From the NCBI GenBank assembly GCA_019239895.1, contig JAFAZH010000060.1, positions 62,001-126,000 on the forward strand: DNA of 64,000 bases, in the 5' to 3' direction. Position 1 is the first letter of the stretch, and each line of letters opens with the position of its first letter. Below are positions 28,116 through 38,200 of the stretch, in pieces. The notes beneath the pieces are model-generated. The model saw only the letters and a list, made by a program, of their open reading frames with translations, was not told the DNA's origin and did no database searches. The DNA is from Abditibacteriaceae bacterium. Its GTDB lineage: Bacteria > Armatimonadota > Abditibacteriia > Abditibacteriales > Abditibacteriaceae. The translations under genes and the position numbers were made by a program.

Positions 28116-29798
28116 ATGAAAGCCAATCAGCCAGAAATGACATGGGTCGAGTTCACGTCCTTCGAGTATGAAGGATGGGATCGAGTCGCGGAGCGTTTAG
28201 CGCCCGCAAGCGAGGAGTTTCTGAATCCTATCCTGGCCGGGTTTTATGCCGATCCGAGTATCTGCGGCGTCGCAGGCGATTACTACCTCGTCAACTCCTC
28301 CTTTTCCTATTTTCCCGGTGTGCCGATTTTCCATAGCACCGACCTGGTGCATTGGACTCAACTCGGCCATGTGCTCGACCGGCCTTCGCAACTTAACCTG
28401 GATGGATTAGGCGTTTCGCGTGGCATCTTCGCACCCGACATCAGCTATCACGATGGTCAATTTTATATGGTCACCACGATGGTGGATGCAGGCGGTAATT
28501 TCTATGTGACCGCCCGCGACCCGGCTGGCCCGTGGTCGGAGCCGGTGTGGCTTCCCCAGGTAAATGGCATTGACCCGTCGTTCTTCTGGGACGATGATGG
28601 GCACGCTTACCTTATGCACAATGGCCCGCCGCCGGATAACAAGCCGCTCTACGACGGTCACCGTGCCATCTGGCTGTGGGAGTTTGATGCGCAGTCCGGG
28701 GCCGTCCAGGGCGAGGGGCGTATTCTTGTCAACGGCGGGACGGACCTGGCCCAGAAACCGGTCTGGATTGAAGGCCCGCACCTCTTCAAGCGCAATGGCT
28801 ATTACTATCTGTGCGCGGCGGAAGGCGGCACCAGCACCTGGCACTCGCAGGTCATTTTTCGCAGCCGGGCAGTGGGCGGGCCTTACGAACCATTTCAGGG
28901 CAATCCGATCCTGACGCAGCGCGATTTAGACCCGGCGCGTCCCGATCCGGTGACCAGCGTTGGACACGCTGACTTTGTGGTCACCCCGGAGGGCGAGTGG
29001 TGGGCTGTTTTTCTAGGCTGTCGGCCTTATGAGGGTAATTTCTACAATATAGGCCGTGAGACGTTTCTGCTGCCGGTGACCTGGGAGAACGACTGGCCGA
29101 TGATCCTGGAACGTGGCCAGGTGGTGCCCCGCATTGTGCCGAAGCCCAACTTACCCGCCGCGCCGGAACCATCCATGCCGCTGACCGGTTCCTTCTCCTG
29201 GCGCGACGACTTTGAGGTTGAGACGTTGGACCATGCCTGGAATATCTTGCGCACACCGCGCGAGAAGTGGCGGTCGTTGACGGTCAAACCTGGCTCCCTG
29301 CTCATCGCTCCCCGTGCCGTGTCTCTGCATTCAGTGCCCCGCAAGGACGTAAACGCCAATGGGAACCCGTCCTTTATCACGCGCCGTCAGCAGCACCGGG
29401 ACTTTAGCGCCATGACTACGCTGGTGGTAAATCCGGCGACTGCTCCTTGCGAAGCGGGTCTGGCCGCGCTGCAAAACGATACGAACTATTTCTTCCTGGG
29501 CGTGCGTATTAATGAGGGAAGTGCCCATCAGGTTTTTCTGGAGCGACACACAAATAAATCCACCGGCCCAGAGCTGCTGGCGAGTGTCACTTTGCCAGCA
29601 GGGGTGCATCAAGTGGAACTCAAAGTCGAAGGCGCCGATAGGGCATATGGCTTCTCTTATCTCCTGCCAGAGGGTGATTGGGTTTCTCTGCAAGCCAACG
29701 TGGACGGCAGCATCTTAAGCACGGAGGCGGCGGGAGGATTCGTCGGAACTTACCTGGGGCCATTTGCCCGCTTGTCGTCACCAGCACAAAGAACTTAA
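28116..29798 (+). CDS. GH43 beta-xylosidase/arabinofuranosidase, apparently cytoplasmic
   Basis: 560 residues with no signal peptide, unlike its neighbours. GH43 propeller at about 35-345: YADPS near residue 45 (base), GIDPSFFWDDDG near 151 (modulator) and IEGPHLF near 218 (acid). The C-terminal beta sandwich (about 355-555; FSWRDDFEV, RRQQHRDFSAMTTL) is the C2 domain of beta-xylosidases. It would release xylose or arabinose from imported oligosaccharides, finishing the work of the secreted enzymes. It follows the unknown protein by 61 bp. The N-terminal 30 residues (MTWVEFTSFEYEGW) are an unusual extension. Confidence 0.9.
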   Translation: MKANQPEMTWVEFTSFEYEGWDRVAERLAPASEEFLNPILAGFYADPSICGVAGDYYLVNSSFSYFPGVPIFHSTDLVHWTQLGHVLDRPSQLNLDGLGVSRGIFAPDISYHDGQFYMVTTMVDAGGNFYVTARDPAGPWSEPVWLPQVNGIDPSFFWDDDGHAYLMHNGPPPDNKPLYDGHRAIWLWEFDAQSGAVQGEGRILVNGGTDLAQKPVWIEGPHLFKRNGYYYLCAAEGGTSTWHSQVIFRSRAVGGPYEPFQGNPILTQRDLDPARPDPVTSVGHADFVVTPEGEWWAVFLGCRPYEGNFYNIGRETFLLPVTWENDWPMILERGQVVPRIVPKPNLPAAPEPSMPLTGSFSWRDDFEVETLDHAWNILRTPREKWRSLTVKPGSLLIAPRAVSLHSVPRKDVNANGNPSFITRRQQHRDFSAMTTLVVNPATAPCEAGLAALQNDTNYFFLGVRINEGSAHQVFLERHTNKSTGPELLASVTLPAGVHQVELKVEGADRAYGFSYLLPEGDWVSLQANVDGSILSTEAAGGFVGTYLGPFARLSSPAQRT

Positions 29799-29883
29799 TA
29801 ATAGCCCTGCCGCGAGCCGCTAAGGAGCCGCTAAAAAGGTGTCTCAGAGCAGCTATTGGGATTTAACAACAGGAGTTAACAAC

Positions 29884-31761
29884 GTGCACATAAACTGCTT
29901 AAAGCACTGTGCAAAGCACTGCATAAGGGGCGGCATTATCGCCAGGAGAATCACGTTAGCAGTAGTCAGCCTGATGGCTATGGAACTGGGAAGCAACGCG
30001 GCCCGTGCCTGGCAGGGTATGGTGCCGGGTGATAACCCCACGCCTAAACTGCATGTCACGGGTCGCTTCCTGCAAGACTCGAACGGTAAGAACGTCACCC
30101 TCTACGGCTATATGCAGCCGGCTGCGAGTTGGTTCAATGGCGAGGGGCACAACTACGCCGACCCCAAAGACTTTACGGACCCGGCGAAGGTCGCCCCGGC
30201 CCTCAATTACTACAATGCTGTGGCGAACATCATGTCGGACCCCCGCCCGCGCTACGGCCAGAATCATGGGTGGTATTGCAGCTATGTGCGTTTCATCGGG
30301 GACGGCAGCGCCCCCGAAAATTTCGGCCCTGGCTGGGATGCCGAAGGCAAACTGGCCAGGCCGGAACAGTTCAAAGCCTGGCTGGACAACGTGGTGGTGC
30401 CATACGTCAACCACTGCCGCACCCGAGGTCTCTACGTGATTCTGGTCGGCAATCCGTCGGAGGCGTTCCCGCCCGGCAAAGATGGCAAGCCCGATCATGG
30501 CCATAACATGACACAACAGTATCAGCAGAACCTCATCACGTTCTGGACCGCTGTCGCTTCTCATCCTGGCCTCAAGAGCGCGGATAACGTGCACTTCGAG
30601 ATTTGCAATGAACCCGTCGCCATCGAAAGCAGCTTTGGCAAAGGCGACTGGGGCATGGGCAACGATGCCTACGATCAGGCTATCACGAAGTTCATGCAGC
30701 CTGTCGCAGACGCGATCCGCGCGCAGGGTGCAGACAATATCATCTGGATTCCGGGACTGGGCTGGCAGGGCCAGTATGCTGGCTTTGCTAAATATCCCGT
30801 CAATGGCGGCAACATCGGTTACGCAGCGCACATCTATCCGGCCTACGGTGGGTCGCACGACAACGCGACGAAGGTCAGGAATCTGTGGAACACCAATTAC
30901 AAGCCTGCCGCCGACAAAGCGCCGATGATTATCACCGAACTGGCCTGGAGTCCGAACAGTGGCCAGGGCTATCAGGGGCTTTTTAACGCCAGCACGGCAG
31001 GCTTTGGCAACGCCGTTCGCACCATGTTCGACCAGCAGGGCAATGTCAGTTTCCAGGTTGGCATGGTCGGTGATCTGTTCGACAACCTCAAAGCAGGTCT
31101 GGCGAATACCACCCTGGGCAGTCCACAGGGGACACAGGCAGCCTTTCAATGGTTCCCGTCGTATAAAGAGGCAGCGCCTATCGCTCCGGTTGGCCCCGCC
31201 GCAGGCATTTATGAGATTTCTCCGTCGGAAGATCTCAACCTCACCATGCAGGTCAGCGGCAATGCGGACGCCAACGCTAATGGCAACGTTAAGGCCGACG
31301 CCAACGGCACACGCCTTGGCCTGTCGCGCTGGAACGGTGCCGCCAATCAGAAATTCTGCCTGCATCCGCTGGGCAACAACACGTATTGGCTTGAGCCGCA
31401 GAATGCCCCCGGCAAATGTGTGGCTGTGGATGTGGCGAATGCGAGCCTCAAGGACGATGCGGCTGTGCAACTCGACACCTATGGGGGTGCTCTCGGTCAG
31501 CAGTGGCTCGTGATCTCCCTGGGCGATGGCAACTATCGGCTCGCTCCCGTCCTGAACCCGACCCAGACTCTCGATCTGCCGGGCGGCACCATCTACGCCA
31601 ACAAAGCGAAATCAGGGGACGTGCAATTGCCCGCTCCAGGTCTACCGGCTCCGCCCGACCCGAGTGGCAAGGCAAGCCCCACCCTGAACGCCGCCTTGAA
31701 TCTACAAACCTATACCTGGTGGGGCGCACCGGGACAGAAGTGGCGACTCACGCCACGCTAA
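29884..31761 (+). CDS. Secreted GH5-like glycosidase with ricin-type lectin domain
   Basis: 625 residues from the GTG at 29884, which has AGGAG 8 bp upstream; an earlier in-frame GTG at 29839 lacks such a site. A signal segment follows a Cys/His-rich start (about 15-42). The TIM barrel (about 50-415) has HFEICNEPV near residue 242 (acid/base) and IITELAW near 352 (nucleophile), as in clan GH-A family 5. The C-terminal 200 residues contain QKFCLHP, LGQQWLVISLG and GQKWRLTPR, the QxW repeats of a ricin-B/CBM13-like fold that binds sugar. The substrate may be xylan, mannan or glucan. 85 bp after the GH43 gene. Confidence 0.82.
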   Translation: MHINCLKHCAKHCIRGGIIARRITLAVVSLMAMELGSNAARAWQGMVPGDNPTPKLHVTGRFLQDSNGKNVTLYGYMQPAASWFNGEGHNYADPKDFTDPAKVAPALNYYNAVANIMSDPRPRYGQNHGWYCSYVRFIGDGSAPENFGPGWDAEGKLARPEQFKAWLDNVVVPYVNHCRTRGLYVILVGNPSEAFPPGKDGKPDHGHNMTQQYQQNLITFWTAVASHPGLKSADNVHFEICNEPVAIESSFGKGDWGMGNDAYDQAITKFMQPVADAIRAQGADNIIWIPGLGWQGQYAGFAKYPVNGGNIGYAAHIYPAYGGSHDNATKVRNLWNTNYKPAADKAPMIITELAWSPNSGQGYQGLFNASTAGFGNAVRTMFDQQGNVSFQVGMVGDLFDNLKAGLANTTLGSPQGTQAAFQWFPSYKEAAPIAPVGPAAGIYEISPSEDLNLTMQVSGNADANANGNVKADANGTRLGLSRWNGAANQKFCLHPLGNNTYWLEPQNAPGKCVAVDVANASLKDDAAVQLDTYGGALGQQWLVISLGDGNYRLAPVLNPTQTLDLPGGTIYANKAKSGDVQLPAPGLPAPPDPSGKASPTLNAALNLQTYTWWGAPGQKWRLTPR

Positions 31762-31895
31762 GGGAAATAACTATGTTAATGAAGCTAAGCCAGTTGTCCC
31801 ACAACTTCTCTGATGCATGAGTGCTACTCACTACAACATGTAAAGTCATAATGCGCAGGAGCAGATTCTCTGTGCCACGCGAAAGGAACTATCAC

Positions 31896-32993
31896 ATGAC
31901 TTACCATAGCCTCTTAATTCCCGCCGTAATTAGCTTACTGACCTTACCAGCCTTGGCCCAGGTGCCTGACGCGGCAGCGTCCGCCCAGGCGGACGCCACG
32001 AACCCTAAGACCTTCATAGACTATTTTCTGCCCACGCCCGTCCTAGGTAAGCTGACACGCGACGCGTGGGGTGCCGACAACGTCCTGCCGCGCGATATTA
32101 ACAACGGCCTCGAAGACACCACCATGAAACAATACTGCTACTGGGATGGCCAGATCATCAAGGCCCCCGATGGCAAGTACCACATGTTCGCCAGCCGTTG
32201 GGATCAGTCGCGCGGCCACAACGGTTGGTTTGGTTCTGTCGCCGTCCATGCTGTCTCCGATTCACTTATCGGGCCTTACGTGGACATGGGCCTTTGTTGG
32301 CCCAACGATCAGGGCGGCAAGGGTCATAACGTCACCGCCCTGGCACTGCCCGATGGCCGTTATGCCATCGTTATCAGCGAAACCCGTCCCTGTGAGGTCT
32401 ACGTCTCCACGTCTCTCGACGGCCCCTGGGAGCACTTGGGCACCATCACCGTCGCAGGCGAACCCAGATGGCACGCTTCCAATGTCGCCATCATGGTTCG
32501 CCCGGATGGAAAGTTTGAACTGACGCAGCGCGATGGCCGGGTGTTCATCAGCGATAAAGGCATCCTTGGGCCATACCAGAGTCAGGGAGCCTCGGTTTTG
32601 CCCAAAGGCATCCCCAACCTTGAAGACCCCTGCATCTGGTATTCTGGAGGTCTGTATCACATTGTGGTCAACTCCTGGTCCACGCGTAAGGCTTATCATC
32701 TCACCTCCGCCGACGGGATTCACGACTGGGCCAATCGTGGCGTAGCGTATGACCCCCGTGCAGCGATTGTCCGCTACCCCGATGGCACCGTGAACCACTG
32801 GAACAAGCTTGAGCGGCCAGGGATTTATATGGAGAACGGTCATGTGGCTGCGGTGACCCTAGCCGCGATTGATGTGGAAAAAGACCAGGAAAAGGGCAAT
32901 GATAATCACGGCAGCAAGGTCATTGTCATTCCCTTTGACGGGGCAGCACTTGACCGCGATCTACAAATGCCTGCAACTGGGTCAAAGCCATGA
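31896..32993 (+). CDS. Secreted GH43-like five-bladed propeller protein
   Basis: 365 residues from the ATG at 31896 (AAAGGA upstream; the signal peptide TYHSLLIPAVISLLTLPALA follows directly). An earlier GTG at 31821 gives an unlikely leader. Repeated motifs of a clan GH-F-like propeller are visible: YCYWDGQIIKAPDGKYHMF, ALALPDGRYAIVISE, NVAIMVRPDGKFEL, LEDPCIWYSGGLYHIV. This resembles uncharacterised GH43- or GH117-like hydrolases of polysaccharide loci. Catalytic residues cannot be assigned with confidence. Last gene of the rightward xylan operon, 134 bp after GH5. Confidence 0.75.
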   Translation: MTYHSLLIPAVISLLTLPALAQVPDAAASAQADATNPKTFIDYFLPTPVLGKLTRDAWGADNVLPRDINNGLEDTTMKQYCYWDGQIIKAPDGKYHMFASRWDQSRGHNGWFGSVAVHAVSDSLIGPYVDMGLCWPNDQGGKGHNVTALALPDGRYAIVISETRPCEVYVSTSLDGPWEHLGTITVAGEPRWHASNVAIMVRPDGKFELTQRDGRVFISDKGILGPYQSQGASVLPKGIPNLEDPCIWYSGGLYHIVVNSWSTRKAYHLTSADGIHDWANRGVAYDPRAAIVRYPDGTVNHWNKLERPGIYMENGHVAAVTLAAIDVEKDQEKGNDNHGSKVIVIPFDGAALDRDLQMPATGSKP

Positions 32994-33171
32994 CTCTTAA
33001 TGCCAGCCCGGCGGATGAGATTGCCATCCGATTGTGCCATAATTTTCGATTACTGATATTTTCGGATCAAAAGCGTATGATGAGGATGAAAACAGATACC
33101 TTGAACTTAGTTACGAGGGACTTCCCAAAGTTTGCGGCGTAGCAGGAAAATGATCGGAGAACCGGGATAAG

Positions 33172-33246
33172 GCCCGATTGACTACCCCATTGACGCGGTG
33201 CGAGAGCCGCAGGACAACTGGTTTTATACTACGATGGTTGGGGCAG
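33172..33246 (+). ncRNA. Conserved intergenic element, copy C (candidate structured RNA)
   Basis: Third copy of the element at 7224 and 14281. It has CCCGATTGACTACCCCATTG, the identical run GGTTTTATACTACGATGG, and TTGGGGCAG. GCGG and CCGC around TGCGAGAG can form an inner hairpin. It is in the convergent gap between the xylan operon and the membrane-protein gene. No clear T-run terminator follows, and similarity to A and B fades after the core, so this copy may be trimmed. The rest of the 32994-33324 gap shows nothing else. Confidence 0.45.
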
Positions 33247-33324
33247 CCACTCCGCCTAAACTGCCGTGCATGATGCGTTGCTGCTACCCCGTTGCACTAT
33301 TTAACCTCTGCGGGGATAGCGTGG

Positions 33325-34176
33325 CTATAGCGCATCATCTGTGCCATGATCCGGCTGCTCGCCCAAATTTAAGGCTTGGTGTGCCCACTCAGCTTCATAG
33401 AGCAGCCATGTCCGAAAGCAAAAGAAGGTCAGCACTCCAATCAGCGCCAGAAATGTCGCGCCTGCGATCAGTTGGGTCAAAGTATTGGCCGGGCTAATCG
33501 CCCAACCGTACTCTTTAGTCTGCCAGTCATTCAGAAAAACAAAGAATTGAAGACCCAGGGGAAGCAGGAGCAGGGCGCGATGCAGTTTCGTCCAGAAACG
33601 GCCTGGAGAGAAGCCTTTCTGCGGTGGCACTGTAAAAACTTGTCTCATGCTGAGTAGGTCATAGACCGCTTCCACTTGTTGGCGCTCCTGCGCTTCTCGA
33701 AAAGCCACTGTCAAATTGGAAAGCTCGCGGGCCAGACTCAGACGCAGCATAATCAAGATATTAACGAAGGTGAATCCGCCTAACATGCTCAAGTCAGACA
33801 CGTCAATGTCCACATTAAAAATCGGGATTTTAATGAAGGTATGATCGCGGTAGCGTGCGGTTTGAGTCTTGATCTCATTCTCGATTAGGTCTTTGCTGGT
33901 GAGACCGAACATGGAGGCGAATCGCTTGGAATCATCAAATTGCTTTTGCTCCGCTGCTGATAACTGAGCACGGGTTTTAGCGTCCCAGCCATACCACTTC
34001 AAGGCACTCTCCGCGATTTCGATACGGGAAGCTGTCCACCCATTGGGACGCACATTCCAATAGGCGCAGAAGACAACTACGCTGGCAATTAACAAGAGGT
34101 TCATGGTGCCCATAGTGCGGCGAGAAGACTCATTGAAGGCCGAGAGGTACTGGTCAATGTTGAGGGGTTCGCTCAT
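33325..34176 (-). CDS. Membrane protein of unknown function
   Basis: 283 residues from the ATG at 34176 (MSEPLNIDQYLSAFNE); the frame stays open upstream to 34335, but that extension is unlike protein. Four probable membrane segments: about 24-40 (LLLIASVVVFCAYW), 135-150 (GFTFVNILIMLRL), 215-235 (ALLLLPLGLQFFVFL) and 245-265 (TLTQLIAGATFLALIGVL). Between the first two is a roughly 90-residue soluble, Glu/Lys-rich region that may face the periplasm. No family recognised. It stands alone on the minus strand. Confidence 0.7.
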   Translation of the reverse strand: MSEPLNIDQYLSAFNESSRRTMGTMNLLLIASVVVFCAYWNVRPNGWTASRIEIAESALKWYGWDAKTRAQLSAAEQKQFDDSKRFASMFGLTSKDLIENEIKTQTARYRDHTFIKIPIFNVDIDVSDLSMLGGFTFVNILIMLRLSLARELSNLTVAFREAQERQQVEAVYDLLSMRQVFTVPPQKGFSPGRFWTKLHRALLLLPLGLQFFVFLNDWQTKEYGWAISPANTLTQLIAGATFLALIGVLTFFCFRTWLLYEAEWAHQALNLGEQPDHGTDDAL

Positions 34177-34436
34177 GCTATTTAGCCATTTTATCATGAA
34201 GCGCCAGGGGCATCGTGGCTTCCCCGCTTGCAGCGACAATGCAGGCCATGATAATTCAGTTAGTATGTTTTTCCTTAAGGCAGGCACGAGCAGGGCAAAG
34301 GCCACAACGGAGCGGAGGCAGGAGGTTGCCAGCATAGCAAGCGAGCTTGACTGATGTTAGACTTTTGGCACTTGCTTAACTCTTAGACGGACACTCATTC
34401 CATCGGACATCACGCACATTCTATAACAATTACAGG

Positions 34437-36920
34437 ATGCACAGACCTATGGGAAGAATCTCCACTACCTTAAAACGTCGTTGGGCTTTGTTGCTAGGGT
34501 TAAACGTCCTTATTGCTACCGGTAGTAACTCGCTGCCGGTTTATGCGGATTTACCATTATCATTACCCGGCCCTGCCACTAGGGCACCAGTTGATGACCC
34601 GCGTATTGACGAGATTCAGCACCGACTCAATAGATTGCCCACGTATGCGGGCTACCGTGAATTAGCGGAATTGTATGTTCAACATGGATTATATAACGAG
34701 GCCGCGCAAGCCTATCGTGGCGAAGCTGCTCTCTTTCGACGCAATGGCTTGAAGGATGCTGCCCTCGTCGAGGAGCAACGCGCCTCACGCTATGATACAG
34801 AAGCGCGTATTTTTATCTACCGCCCCGTAACTCCCGAAGAAGTCGCTCACCTCGATACCAAAGCGCCCGTCGAGCCGCCGATTGGCACCTACATTGGGGC
34901 GCACATTGACCAGGATGATGTCCTTACGGATACCTGGCAAGATGAAGAGTTTCGCACGCACCGTAATGTCAAAGACTTCACGAAGCTGATTGGCCGTCCC
35001 CACACTTCTTATTTTACTTATATCGCTTATGGCAAATCGGCACCGCTGCAATGGCTTCAGCAATGCAAGGATGCAGGCGCTATTCCGCAATTGGCCTGGG
35101 AGCCGAGCAGCCTCAACGATGTCAAAGATGATGAGTATCTCCGCAACTTTGCCCAGGCGTGTGGTGCGTTACACTGGCCAATCTTCCTGCGCTATGCCAG
35201 CGAGATGAATGGCGCCTGGACGCCCTGGCATGGCAACCCAGCACTCTACCGCGAAAAGTTTCGCCTCGTGCATCAGGTTTTCCACCGCTACGCGCCCCAG
35301 GTGGCCACCGTGTGGTGTGTTAATAGCGTGCCGCTTGAGACTATTGCTTCCTATTATCCGGGTGACGATGGTTGCGATTGGGTTGGCATAGATGTCTATA
35401 GTGTGCCCTTCTACGGCAATAATCCTGGCACCCCTGGGTTGCAAGATAGCCCGCTCCATTGGATTGATCCGATTTACAAAATGTACAAAGATCGTAAGCC
35501 GATTGCGATTTGCGAGTATGGGGCCAGCCACATGGCAGCGGTGGACAAAGTGCCACGCCCAGAGTTCGCCATTGAAAAAATGGCGCTACTGTATGAGGCG
35601 CTACCGCGCTTCTACCCGCGCATTAAAATGGTGAGCTGGTTCGATGTCAACGCGCTGCAACACCAGGTGCCCGGCACGCCTAACGATTACACTCTGACGG
35701 ACAATCGCAATGTCCTGGCGGCCTATCAGCACATCATTGACTCGCCTTATTATCTCGATCAAATCCCAGTGCGCAATACCGCGTCGGGCATCTCAATCGT
35801 GATGCCCCGTCTCGTCCTCCTCGGTCAGCGCGTCAGGGGCACGACCAAGTTCAGCATGTGGGTGAAATCTTATGTCCCACAGCCAAAAGTCTATCTGGCG
35901 ATTAACAACCAGATTGTCTATGCCGGAGTCGGCAACGGCGCGCATGATGTCGAAGTCAATACCGATGGCCTCGGCGCTGGCTACAAGCGGGTACGCGTCT
36001 ATGTCTATGACGCGAACAATCACTTTGTCACAACTGCCGCCACCACCGTGCATATTGGTGCAGGTCGTGATATTGAGCGGGGGGTGCCGCTCCAGGTCAT
36101 TGGTAATGTCCTGCGCTATTATGCAGATCGCGCTGGCCTCGTGACGGCGGTGGATGTCCAGACGCCCGGCAATGTCGCCACCATCCACTTCGCCCCGACC
36201 CTCGCGCAACAGCTTATGACGGCTTACCCAGTCGGCAATGAAATGCAAGCCTGGGTCGTACCCCTGGACACACCCGCTGCACCGGCGGCTGACCAATCGG
36301 ACGCGCAGCAATGGAATTTGGTTGGAACCGGTGAAGCTGAACCGGCCAATGGCTTTAGCCAGCCTTATACAACCAGTGACCTTGATATGTTAGAGGCTGA
36401 TGTCACTGTGCCAAATGGTGCCGCTACAACGGTAGACGGCAAGTTGACCGATGTCGTTGTTAACAAAGCGGGCCAGGTCGTGGCGTTTGTGGTAGACAAA
36501 ACCACCTTCGTGCGCGTGCCGAGCCAATTTCGGGGCGGCGCGGCGGGCGGCACCGGAGCGGGGACAGCCGTCAATTTAAGAATAGATGCGCCTGTCACAA
36601 TTAGTGGCACGGCAGAGACCTTGGCCACAGGAGCTATCTCCGGCTATAAAACTCGCCTCGTAGCGACTGCCGTCACCGTCAATGGCCGCCCAGCGAGTGT
36701 GCTACACTTCTCCAACACCAACCGCGTGCGTGCCATTAACCGCGATGCGGATGACACGCCGGTGGAAGATGAAGTCAAAGATGCCCAGGCTGCGGGGCTG
36801 GACGTATTCGAGACACCGCTCACCGGCGGCTCGCGCATCCTCATCCGCAGCACAGGCCGCGCCGCTTTAGATGAGCTTGGCGTCAAGCCCCTCTTAGAAA
36901 CAAATCAAAGGCCCTGGTAG
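34437..36920 (+). CDS. Secreted GH26-like glycosidase with TPR-like leader
   Basis: 827 residues. A signal peptide (about 13-37) is followed by a short tetratricopeptide-like helical stretch (about 60-110, YRELAELYVQHGLYNEAAQAYR). The TIM barrel (about 140-440) has FLRYASEMNGAWTPW near residue 250, matching the GH26 acid/base motif, and ICEYGASH near 360 as nucleophile. These are hallmarks of beta-mannanases and related enzymes. The last 350 residues are beta-rich (YLAINNQIVYAGVGNG, then repeated GTGEAE and VTVNGRPA segments) and look like accessory or binding domains. 61 bp before the papain-like gene, on the same strand, but a functional tie to the peptidase cluster is not shown. Confidence 0.8.
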   Translation: MHRPMGRISTTLKRRWALLLGLNVLIATGSNSLPVYADLPLSLPGPATRAPVDDPRIDEIQHRLNRLPTYAGYRELAELYVQHGLYNEAAQAYRGEAALFRRNGLKDAALVEEQRASRYDTEARIFIYRPVTPEEVAHLDTKAPVEPPIGTYIGAHIDQDDVLTDTWQDEEFRTHRNVKDFTKLIGRPHTSYFTYIAYGKSAPLQWLQQCKDAGAIPQLAWEPSSLNDVKDDEYLRNFAQACGALHWPIFLRYASEMNGAWTPWHGNPALYREKFRLVHQVFHRYAPQVATVWCVNSVPLETIASYYPGDDGCDWVGIDVYSVPFYGNNPGTPGLQDSPLHWIDPIYKMYKDRKPIAICEYGASHMAAVDKVPRPEFAIEKMALLYEALPRFYPRIKMVSWFDVNALQHQVPGTPNDYTLTDNRNVLAAYQHIIDSPYYLDQIPVRNTASGISIVMPRLVLLGQRVRGTTKFSMWVKSYVPQPKVYLAINNQIVYAGVGNGAHDVEVNTDGLGAGYKRVRVYVYDANNHFVTTAATTVHIGAGRDIERGVPLQVIGNVLRYYADRAGLVTAVDVQTPGNVATIHFAPTLAQQLMTAYPVGNEMQAWVVPLDTPAAPAADQSDAQQWNLVGTGEAEPANGFSQPYTTSDLDMLEADVTVPNGAATTVDGKLTDVVVNKAGQVVAFVVDKTTFVRVPSQFRGGAAGGTGAGTAVNLRIDAPVTISGTAETLATGAISGYKTRLVATAVTVNGRPASVLHFSNTNRVRAINRDADDTPVEDEVKDAQAAGLDVFETPLTGGSRILIRSTGRAALDELGVKPLLETNQRPW

Positions 36921-36981
36921 GGTGGTTATCGGTAGTCGGCTAAAGCCTCAACCCGATCATAGACTACCGCTAGGAGCACTT

Positions 36982-38073
36982 ATGAAATATGCACAGCATA
37001 AACGGGTTTGCAGGCTGATAGTGAGTGGCACTCTATCTATAGTGGGGGCACCTTCCTTGCTGGCCCAAACTGCGGTCACGGATAACCCGGCGGCAGTGAT
37101 TAACGATTGGGCACTCAAAGCGGGCGCTAAACCGTCACCACAGTTTCCCACGATGGGCGCTAAGCCATCCACAGCAGCAGACTTTAGGCGCAGTTCGCGC
37201 TTTGTGATCCGCGCCTTGGCGCGTGATGCGCGGCCACCACAAGTGCTGCTGACCGATTATCTGCCACCCATCGCCCAGCAGGGCGAGCAAGGTTCATGCG
37301 TAGGCTGGTCCACAGCCTACTATTGCTATAGCTACAGCGTCGCCAAGCAGCGCAAGTTGACCCCCGAAGCACGCCTCAAACCTGAATTTCAGTTCAGTCC
37401 CGCTTTCCTTTATCATTTAGGCAATGGTGGCAAAGACCAGGGCATGGGGCTGGCTACCGCCTTCCATCTTTTACAGCAGAAGGGCTGCTCGACCCTCGCC
37501 GAAATGCCCTATGATGAAAAGGACTTTCAGACACCACCCAGCACAGCCGCCACCGCGAAGGCCGACCAATATCATGCGCGGCTCATCGCCTCGCTGTTTC
37601 AAGGCAAGCCATACCAACAGCCCGCGCCCGACCTGGAGGTCCTGAAGACTTTTCTGGCCGAGGTCAAAGAGCCTTTCGTGATGGCGATCCCCATCTATAA
37701 AGATTTCCCCAACGATAAGGTGCTGCCGGATTTCGTTTATAATCTGACTGTTGACCCCAAGCCCGAAAACATGGCAGGTTATCATGCGATTACGATTATC
37801 GGCTATGATGATGCTAAAAAGGCGTTTCGTATGGTTAATTCCTGGGGCGAGCGGTGGGGCGATGGCGGCTTTCTGTGGCTCGCCGAAGACTTCGTGCATG
37901 ATTATGGCACGGACGGTTGGGCACTCGTGCCTGGTGGCCCGGTGGCGCGTATGAACCCGCGCGAACCCGGCCCGGAGTGGCCACTTCAGGAAACCAAAAA
38001 CGCGGGTGTCCTCGGTTGGACACCCCACATCACCGTGGAACCACCCGCTACGAGCCGTTTTCCCATTCGCTAA
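36982..38073 (+). CDS. Secreted papain-family (C1) cysteine peptidase
   Basis: 363 residues from the ATG at 36982, which has TAGGAGC just upstream; the GTG at 36922 is less likely. Signal peptide about 1-29 (ending PSLLAQ). The catalytic residues are in order: QQGEQGSCVGW (Cys106, with the oxyanion Gln before it), AGYHAITIIGY (His268) and VNSWGERWGDGGF (Asn286). There is little prodomain, so activation may not need a long inhibitory segment. It begins a same-strand run of two caspase-fold proteins and a repeat protein, suggesting a shared proteolytic process outside the cytoplasm. Confidence 0.88.
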   Translation: MKYAQHKRVCRLIVSGTLSIVGAPSLLAQTAVTDNPAAVINDWALKAGAKPSPQFPTMGAKPSTAADFRRSSRFVIRALARDARPPQVLLTDYLPPIAQQGEQGSCVGWSTAYYCYSYSVAKQRKLTPEARLKPEFQFSPAFLYHLGNGGKDQGMGLATAFHLLQQKGCSTLAEMPYDEKDFQTPPSTAATAKADQYHARLIASLFQGKPYQQPAPDLEVLKTFLAEVKEPFVMAIPIYKDFPNDKVLPDFVYNLTVDPKPENMAGYHAITIIGYDDAKKAFRMVNSWGERWGDGGFLWLAEDFVHDYGTDGWALVPGGPVARMNPREPGPEWPLQETKNAGVLGWTPHITVEPPATSRFPIR

Positions 38074-38084
38074 ACGAACCTTTT

Positions 38085-38156
38085 TAATGATTTAGCATGT
38101 CGTAACTTCTATTTTTTCCTAAATTCCTCTTTTCCTGTCTTCCTGCTAAATCATTA
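38085..38156. repeat. 13-bp perfect inverted repeat between peptidase and caspase genes
   Basis: TAATGATTTAGCA at 38085-38097 and its exact reverse complement at 38144-38156, separated by 46 bp of pyrimidine-rich DNA (CTATTTTTTCCTAAATTCCTC). It could be a long-loop hairpin or a pair of protein-binding sites. There is no T-run after the second arm, so it is not a typical intrinsic terminator. Confidence 0.6.
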
Positions 38157-38200
38157 GAAACTCTGAGTCTTAAACGAAAACAAAAGGATGGTGTTTCTCT

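Noticed and set aside
38085-38156. Terminator at the 3' end of the papain-like gene
   Set aside because: The loop is 46 nt and no T-run follows the second arm.
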